Of a stretch of 64,000 bases of DNA, positions 56,309 through 64,000 are shown one piece after another. The notes under the pieces are model-generated. The model was not told the DNA's origin, searched no databases, and worked only from the letters and a program-made list of their open reading frames with translations. A program made the position numbers and the translations under genes. How positions within the stretch are numbered: position 1 is the first letter of the stretch; each line of letters starts with the position of its first letter. This stretch comes from Calliopum simillimum (lineage: Eukaryota; Arthropoda; Insecta; Diptera; Lauxaniidae): positions 93,944,897 to 94,008,896 of the forward strand of contig OX638370.1 in NCBI GenBank assembly GCA_951812925.1, written 5' to 3'.

Positions 56309-57989
56309 TTGAAAGAAGGTGTCAAAAAAGTGAGATTTTTTTGAAGGTTACTTAGAGGTCGCTCAACGTCGATTTATGCGAAATCTCGGGTTGGTACGGT
56401 TTTTATTTTATTACGATGTCTTGTTTCTCTTACTGAAAAAAGACTTGCACGGCATCACTATATTGTTAATAACTTTTGCATCAAAACCGATTACCCTAAT
56501 TTTTACACAGGTGGTGAGTGCCCACATATTTTTTGTAATTTTCTAGAGGCGGAAAAGTTGCTTAATTTTGATGTATCTGTTTGAAATAGAGATTTTCAAT
56601 AATAAATGAAAAATTTTGGTCCTATTTAAGGTTTAATTTCTTAGTTGGCGCACTTAAGGAGTTTGTGCCCTATTTACAAAACATAATAGCCATATTCACG
56701 ATCTTGTTGCATAGTAGCAAATGCAAAATTTGTTGAAATTACAAAAACAAATTCTATTGATTTTTCAAAAAAAATTTCAAATAATTTTGAACTTGCTACG
56801 ATGCAAGAAGATCGTGAATACAGCTTATATCTCAAGCTTAACACAAGTGCATTATTAAATTTTTATAAAAAATGTTTAAGCATTATTATTCATTTTCACG
56901 CATTTCTTGTCTCTGGTAACCCCTAAGATTTTTTTTTTTAGAGTATTTCTGTAGAAGTTGAAATACCTTTAGTTCAATGGATGCTATCTCTAAAAGTAAG
57001 GATCGAATTGGCAAAGTTAGAAGGTAAAATTTAATGAAGAAGGATATACAATAGCTATCCGATGTCATTAGCAAAAATGTATAACGCTCTTTACCGTAAG
57101 TGTGAAATAGATTCAAAAATGACTCAAAACATATACATATTTTTGCAACTTTAAACAAGAATATCTGCAGAACTTTAGTCAATTCGGTGAGTCTGATATT
57201 ATTTTCAAATTCAGTAGGACATGATAACTCGAAATCGACTTCGAAACTCTACGTCGCAAAATCAGTGTTGTCTTGGGTTATAGTTCATAATAAGTTTGAC
57301 ATTTCAAAATGTTTTTGATGAAGGAATTTGAACTTAAATATAATCTTTCAAAATAAAATATGAACTCTCAAAGTTCCAATAAGTTTTATGATCTTTTTCC
57401 CGGGACAGCCTTAACTAAAATTAATACCCCATTGAAAGGCGAATGATTCATGCAACAGGGCCGAAATTATAGGAATATTATCTTTACATAGGATGTTGAA
57501 ACCTTGGCTTATAGGACCAAAAGCGAAAAGGTCATGACGGATTCCTTGGTTCATTAAGATGATGTTTTTTCGAGTTTAATAATAGATTCACAGAATTTTG
57601 TTTCAGTTTCTATTAGCGATGGCTCCACCACTTGAAGAAAGATAACTGACAATCTTTTAAAAATCCATAATAATTCAAAAGAGAATATTTTGCGCTGTTT
57701 TATAGAAGAGATCGTTACATTAAGGAAGAATATGGTAAGTGGCACAACTTTCGATGATTAGATGTTTTGAAGATTAGCTTCCTTAGCTCTACTCAAGGAC
57801 TATATTTGTATGATTTTAACATAAGATAGCCATGTAAAGAATTATACTAGTGATCTGATATTAAAAACACTATCACTTCAGTATATAGGATATCTCAAGT
57901 AAAAGATAACTCCAAATTCTTTTGAAGAGTACGAGTATCTGAAGTTTTTTTTTTTTTTTAAGAAAACATATCTCAGATATTTGTATGAT
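56309..57989. other. Intergenic AT-rich sequence
   Basis: No gene recognised. GATCGTGAATA-type and TTGCAACAAGATCG-like words near 56695 and 56800 hint at another old inverted repeat. Confidence 0.35.
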
Positions 57990-58720
57990 ATGGGGAAAAA
58001 ACAACTTATAAATGTGAAGAACATCTTTTAAATAGACACTCTAAGCTTATCTGTCTGTCCCTATGTCTGACTGTGTATTTGTGGGTGCGTGTGAGTGTGT
58101 GTGTCACACCGTTCATGTTGTATGACAAACGTACAATCGTTGAATTTGCAAGTATCTCACAGTGCACAGAACTACACTGCACATACAATTACAACAACAA
58201 CAACAACAACAGCAACAACAACAATATATGCAATATGCTTTCCCAACAACAGTAACAATAAAACTGCACTTTTTGTAGTCATAAGTTGTTGTTGTTGTTT
58301 TTGTGTTTTGTGTGTTTTTTTTTTTCTGTATTTTTCTTCTAACAAATCTCCGTCCTTGGCTCGTGTGTTCAACTTTGTCCCACTTTTTATAGTGGTTGTT
58401 GTTGTTGTTTTTGCCTTTAACTCAACGCTTTAACACATTGGCGCACAGAACACAAACAACAACAACAACGACAAGAAGCAGCAGCAGCCAGAAAGGCAAT
58501 GAATACAAATGTGTGCACCAAAATGACGGAGTGACTGAATGACTGACTGACTGCAATGTACGAACGATATAACGGCGGACCATAGCAAAAATGGCTGCAA
58601 CTATAAAATAGTTGCATAGATAAGATACGCAGATACATGCAGCACGATGCGCCGCACAAACAATCTCACAAACACACATGCAAAACTGCATTGGGTATGC
58701 GCGTTTGTCTCTGTATTTGG
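57990..58720. other. Transposon-poor island with trinucleotide repeats
   Basis: (AAC)n/(GTT)n tracts at 58190-58222, 58285-58300, 58395-58410 and 58455-58470, plus GACTGACTGACTGC near 58540 and GTGTGTGTGT near 58095. No credible protein frame. Similar to the other islands. Confidence 0.4.
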
Positions 58721-59750
58721 AAGATTGCCAGAATAGTAAAGTCCAGTTTTAATTATTTTTTTAACTTCATTTTTTATTTTATTTTTTTATTTAATGATTT
58801 GTTTTTTTTTTTTTTTGGCATTCTGGGCTTAAACTTTTCTATTATTCTAAATCCAAGCAATTTTATTTTTATTTCGTTACATTTTTACAATTAATTACAC
58901 AGAGGGTGCTGGGGTGGTTCAAAAAAGTGAAATAACATATCTGACTATACGGCTATATAAAAAATTTGGTATTATTTCTAATATGAGCTTTCCCAATGTG
59001 CACAAAAACGGATGAGGATCCGTTTCGAACCCCCCAATGTGCACAAAAACGGATGAGGATCCGTTTCGAATCCATTACGAGTTCATTAAGGTATAAAAAA
59101 CGTAATCCGCGGTAACGGATCCATTTCGAACCCGTAACTTACATCAAAAACGAATTCAAAACGCTTTGTTTAGATAAAAAAAAAAACATTTTGAAGCGCT
59201 TATTAGCGAATAAAAAAAATTAAATTCCGCAGTGCGGGCCCGTTTCGAATCCGAAACTTATGTAAAAACGAATTCAAAACGGATTTGCTTTTAAATATGT
59301 TAATGCTGTATATTTACAGAAAAAAATCGTTTTGATGCGCCTATTAGCAATTAAAAAATAATAAAAAGAAAAAAAAGGAAGAAAAATAAAGGGTAAAAAT
59401 CCACCTCTGGTAGGATTCGAACCTGGGCAAATCCGTTTCGATTCCGTAAATACTTCAAATACGAACTCAAAACGGATTTGCTTTATTTAATTTTTATGAT
59501 AAAAAAAATATTTTTGATTTGTTTTTTTTTTTTCTTTTTATTTTATTGCGTATGATTTTTTGTAAACTTTTCAAACTCTGTTTGAAAAAATGTTTTTGAT
59601 TCCTAATTTGAGTATATAACATTTTTTATCAAAAGAAGGGAAGAAAAACAACACAGTATACTTATAAAAAAACAACAGAAATTTGTTTAATATACAAACT
59701 TTAAATCTCAACATCAAATAAGTCTACATCAGTTAGGTAAACATCATATC

Positions 59751-59830
59751 GGCCAATAGCCTAGTTGTCTAACGTCTCGTGAATGAAAGAGTAATACCCC
59801 GGGAGCCTGGGTTCGACTCCCGGCCGGGCT
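59751..59830 (+). other. tRNA-like segment in unit 1 of the dimer
   Basis: TAGCCTAGTTG resembles an A box, and GGTTCGACTCC is an exact B box. The T-arm can form a five-pair stem (CTGGG with CCCGG around TTCGACT), and AGCCTAG can pair with CCGGGCT. The A-to-B spacing is about 8 nt longer than in an ordinary tRNA and the D and anticodon stems are poor, so I do not call a functional tRNA. It may be a pol III promoter module. Confidence 0.5.
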
Positions 59831-60815
59831 AGTAGTTTTTTTTTTTTTTTTGTTATTTTGTTTTTTTTTAATTAAAAATAAGCGCTTCACCCTGTTTTCT
59901 TTTTTTTTTATAAGCAGCATTAACATTATTAAAAGCGAATCCGTTTTGAATTCGTTTTTGATGTACGTTACAGGTTCGAAACGGATCCATAAAAGAAGAA
60001 AACACGATTCGTTTTTTTTTTAGGAATCCTTCCCGCAAACGGATCAGTAACGGATACGTAACGGATTCCGTAACGGATAAAAAGAACGAAAATATGAACC
60101 CGTTACTGATCCGAAACGAGTCCGTTTGGCACACTGGGCCGTTACGAGTTCATAAAGGTATAAAAAACGTCATCCGCTGTAACGGATCCATTTCGAACCC
60201 GTAACGTACATCAAAAACGAATTTAAAACGCTTTGTTTAGATAAAAAAAAAAACATTTTGAAGCGCTTACTAGCGAATAAAAAAAAATTAAATTCCGCAG
60301 TGCGGGCCCGTTTCGAATCCGAAACTTATGTAAAAACGAATTCAAAACGGATTTGCTTTTAAATATGTTAATGCTGTATATTTACAAAAAAAACCGTTTT
60401 GATGCGCCTATTAGCAATTAAAAAATAATAAAAAGAAAAAAAAGGAAGAAAAATAAAGGGTAAAAATCCACCTCTGGTAGGATTCGAACCTGGGCAAATC
60501 CGTTTCGATTCCGTAAATACTTCAAATACGAACTCAAAACGGATTTGCTTTATTTAATTTTTATTATAAAAAAAATATTTTTGATTTGTTTTTTTTTTCT
60601 TTTTATTTTATTGCGTATGATTTTTTGTAAACTTTTCAAACTCTGTTTGAAAAAATGTTTTTGATTCCAAATTTGAGTATATAACATTTTTTATCAAAAG
60701 AAGGGAAGAAAAACAACACAGAATACTTATAAAAAAACAACAGAAATTTGTTTAATATACAAACTTTAAATCTCAACATCAAATAAGTCTACATCAGTTA
60801 AGTAAACATCATATC

Positions 60816-60895
60816 GGCCAATAGCCTAGTTGTCTAACGTCTCGTGTATGAAAGAGTAATACCCCGGGAGCCTGAGTTCGACTCCCGGCCGGGCT
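60816..60895 (+). other. tRNA-like segment in unit 2 of the dimer
   Basis: Same sequence as unit 1 with few changes; the B box is GAGTTCGACTCC here, one base off consensus. It lies inside the second repeat unit and has no independent context. Confidence 0.45.
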
Positions 60896-61889
60896 AGGTA
60901 ATTTTTTTTTTTTTTTGTTATTTTGTTTTTTTTTAATTAAAAATAAGCGCTTCACCCTGTTTTCTTTTTTTTTTATAAGCAGCATTAACATTATTAAAAG
61001 CGAATCCGTTTTGAATTCGTTTTTGATGTACGTTACAGGTTCGAAACGGATCCATAAAAGAAGAAAAAACGATTCGTTTTTTTTTTAGGAATCCTTCCCG
61101 CAAACGGATCAGTAACGGATACGTAACGGATTCCGTAACGGATAAAAAGAACGATAATATGTATGAACCCGTTACGGATCCGAAACGAGTCCGTTTGGCA
61201 CACTGGGTTATCTTAAAATAAAACAAATATTTCAAAGAAGAAGAAAAAGAGCTTTTTCCATTAACTATCTAAAGGTCTCAACAAGATTCCCAAAAAAAAT
61301 TAAAGAATTCTTTTAACTCGTCAAGGAAATACAGAAAACATTTAACTTAACAAAATTTGTATAGAGTTGAGCTTAATTTTTAAACAAGAATGCCAATTGC
61401 CTGAAAAGAGATTTTCACTGATGGCGCATTTGTATTTTTCATGTAAATTAGTCGCCATTTTTTTAAGTCAATATCAGATTTGTATTCAGTGACTCTGAAA
61501 ACTTCCGGGTAAAAAATAACGACTCAAGAATATAATAATTTCGACTTTTGGCATCCTCTGAGAGAGTTTGAACCACTGTACATCGTGTTATGTCAAAAAT
61601 TGTTTCAACTTTTGGTTAAACAACTGAAAAAACCAATATACATATTCTGAAAATATGGCTAAAAAAATAATTTATACGTGTTTTCCAGATTTTCTGGATC
61701 AAGTCGAAATTTTTTGAATCGGTCTTTGAAGTTTTCTAAACATGTGTTGAGTCCACACACTAAATTTTACGATTCTTACATCTGAGGTATATCATGTCTT
61801 CTGAGGACTTATGAAGGATGTTACAGCGAATATTTTTGAAGAAAACTTTAATCCTCTTCATCCCCCACAAATGGATAATTTTTGAACAT

Positions 61890-62960
61890 TGCTTAAAAAT
61901 ATATAAAAATTACCCCTTAAACGGGGGAATATTAGATCAATATGTACCACAGAAATATTTGCTAAAAAATTTCACTAATAGTTGCCGATAACTACAAAGT
62001 CGAAAATTCACCGCGAAGGCCAAAAAATCATCAATATCATTAAAGACCTCACACATTTCATGTTAATTAAATTTTTTTACGTGTTATCCTTAAGTTTTAA
62101 GCATTTCCTGACTTGGGTGACCCCTAATAAAATTTTGCGTATAAGATTTTGTGTAGTGTTTTTACCCATTATAACCTTCTTTTTTTTTTTGGAAAGGCGT
62201 CAAACAGACCCACAAAAACAAGATATAATGGGTTAATGTGTTTTAAAAATGGTTTCTTATGTGATTTTGTTATGCATATTTTAGCTAAAAAAGACAATAT
62301 ATTTCTAAGGTTAAGTATCAGACACTATTTTTTATACCTATTTTTGAGTTCTTATTAAAATAACAAGCGCATAAATCCGAGGTTTTTCATAAAATGGCTT
62401 GGTTTTTATTTAATTACGATCTCAAAAACACTTGGAGTGAATCGTACGACATCTCTAATTTTTTATCTGGAGTCAAGATATAGACATATTTTAGCTAAAA
62501 AAGTCAAAAGAACGAATTTTCGAAATTTCACCCCACTCTAAAACTTGAAAACCACTTTTTGATTAAACTTGTTGTCTCAAGGTCATAGCAAAATCACATA
62601 GCAACCATTTTTTTAAACATATTCACCCATTGTATCCTGTTTGTATGGGTCTGTTTGACCCCATTTCCCAAAAATCGGGTTATAATGGGTTAAAATATTA
62701 CCCAAAATATTTCACGTAAAATTTCATTAGGGGCCACCGAAGTCAAGAAATGCTTAAAACTTAAAAATAATACGTTAACAAATTTAATGAACCTGAAATG
62801 TGTGAGGTCTTTATTGATATTGACGATTTTTTGGCTTTCGTGATGAAGTTTAAATTTTTAGTGTTCGACAACTATTACTGAAATTTTACTGTTAATATTT
62901 CTGTGGTTCATGCTTATCCATTATTCCCTTGTTTTAGAAGTCATTTTTGTACCTTTTTAA
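61890..62960. mobile_element. Foldback element related to 50149-51017
   Basis: Inverted pairs include ACCACAGAAATATT with AATATTTCTGTGGT, GACCTCACACATTTCA with its near complement, and TTAAGTTTTAAGCATTTCCT with its near complement. The centre holds two copies of ACCCATTATAACC / GGTTATAATGGGTTAA-like sequence. The right end GTCATTTTTGTACC matches the ends of the 50.1-kb copy. Confidence 0.7.
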
Positions 62961-63789
62961 GAAACGATTAAAAATTTCCCATTTGTGGGTGACTTGGAGC
63001 AAAGGCGTCAGCATTTTTAAATCACTGAGCCAAGCGCAGTCAGCGCAAAATTTTCACCTTTGCAACAGCTTTAAATTCCTTGAAAGACAACAATCACAAA
63101 AACTATTTTTTGTGGTTTTTTTTTTCAAATTTCTGAGGAGTACAGCACACACGAAAAATGGTTTGTTGTTATTTTTATGCGAAACAACAAAAACAATTTT
63201 TCATAAATACTTTAATTCCGCGAAATTTTGACAAGCTCAAAAAATAACAACAAAAATTATTTCTGTGATTATTGCACTTTTGGGAAATTTGCAAAATATT
63301 GAAATATTATTGTTTTTGTAGCCGAGCCAAAATTGGTTCACTTTTGTTTCACACTGACACCCTTGACTTAGAGTGTTTAAGTTTTTACAAAAATATTGCT
63401 CTTATCCTATCCTGCATAAGTTTTCAGAACACGTGACATACCCCAGATGTAAGGATCGTAAAATTTAGTATGTCGACTCAATAGATGAATAGAAAACTTC
63501 TAAAATCGATTAAAACAAATTCGACGTGATGCAGAAATGCACGTATAAAGTATTTTAAGCCATGAAGTTAGTTTATTGACTGTTTTTTTTTTTGCTTGTA
63601 TAGTACTAATGAAAGTACCAATGCGCTTTTTTCTTCATTGAAGTATGATATATTTATAATGGACTAATTAAACAGTCATTTTGAATTTTTGCAACAACAG
63701 ACGCAAGCAAGTGTTAACATGGAAGTTGATTACATATGTGTCGGCTATTTCCACATACATATTTACAGTTTTAGTTAATTGTTGTCAGA

Positions 63790-63870
63790 ACTCGTGCTCG
63801 AACCGTGACTCCGGTTTTCTACTGAAAGAAAATGCGGTGCTTTAAGCAGTAGGCTATTGGACATGGATAA
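63790..63870 (-). other. tRNA-like segment of uncertain nature
   Basis: On the minus strand CCAATAGCCTACTGC precedes, after about 45 nt, GGAGTCACGGTTCGA. The order and spacing parallel the tRNA-like part of the 1.1-kb element (CCAATAGCCTAGTTG ... GGTTCGA), with a hairpin TTTTC...GAAAA where an anticodon arm would be. The T-stem does not pair properly. It could be a decayed tRNA, a tRNA-derived element, or chance. Confidence 0.35.
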
Positions 63871-64000
63871 ACTTCTCTGCACAGGATCGCTATATGCATA
63901 GATCGTAGGGCTCACTGGCGCCGTCTGCTGTGAAAAATTGGCAAATTGTTTTAAGTTGGTAACACACTCTGGTTTTGAAACGTGCTACGCTAGCTACAAT

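Larger units (their letters stand above)
58992..61207 (+). mobile_element. Tandem dimer of the 1.1-kb TIR element with tRNA-like segments
   Basis: CCCAATGTGCACAAAAACGG occurs at 58992 (a 40-bp stub) and again at 59033, where the first full unit starts and runs to CACACTGGG at 60138. A second unit, lacking its first 50 or so bases, follows directly (about 60139-61207) and ends with the same CACACTGGG. The units are nearly identical to each other and to the inverted copy at 36784-37894. Apparent frames at 59868-60134 and 60933-61235 are the same palindromic arm read through. Confidence 0.88.

Noticed and set aside
59751..59830. Calling a functional tRNA gene
   Set aside because: The B box is exact, but the D and anticodon arms do not fold into a standard tRNA and the A-to-B spacing is too long; kept only as tRNA-like.

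Overview
The window looks like nuclear DNA of a higher fly (Diptera, Brachycera). It is AT-rich, has long introns and intergenic stretches, and contains one conserved gene whose protein is very close to Drosophila Hr3 (DHR3/Hr46). The rest is dense with DNA-transposon debris: mariner/Tc1 relics, INE-1/mini-me-like (Helitron-type) elements carrying CAGC-type microsatellites, TTAA-flanked miniature elements and many foldback (long inverted repeat) elements. There is no sign of a bacterial or viral genome.

The gene. Hr3, the ROR-type orphan nuclear receptor of the ecdysone cascade, lies on the minus strand from 23980 (ATG) to 11478 (stop). I could phase nine constant coding exons exactly. They give a 744-residue protein: a 300-residue Q/H-rich N-terminal region, a two-finger DNA-binding domain, a hinge, and a complete ligand-binding domain ending in the AF-2 helix. 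A tenth exon (16057-16647, 591 bp, phase 1 at both ends) is open throughout and would add 197 Gly/His/Gln-rich residues to the hinge without breaking the frame, so it is a likely cassette exon. The 3' UTR probably runs to about 9.8-10 kb. A possible initiator and an hsp27-like ecdysone response element lie just upstream of the first coding exon. Further upstream, transposon-poor islands (26.4-28.1, 31.25-31.96, 37.9-38.4, 51.1-52.2 and 58.0-58.7 kb) may hold upstream promoters, 5' UTR exons or enhancers.

Layout. 0.1-1.2 kb: a foldback element with an inverted copy of itself nested inside, both with 9-bp target duplications. 3.8-6.4 kb: a long-TIR element carrying a small unfamiliar ORF whose 5' part is tandemly duplicated. 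9.0-9.7 kb: a deleted mariner. 9.8-24.4 kb: Hr3 with elements in its introns. 24.4-64 kb: upstream or intergenic DNA with mobile elements nested up to three deep (52.8-54.3 kb), a 1.5-kb near-perfect palindrome (41.0-42.5 kb), dead Tc1/mariner genes (33.0, 44.8 and 46.9 kb), and a 1.1-kb family with tRNA-like segments (36.8 kb inverted; 59.0-61.2 kb as a tandem dimer).

Hr3 is the only convincing host protein-coding gene. Many small open frames in the window are hairpin or tandem-repeat artefacts. All family assignments come from reading the sequence without database searches.
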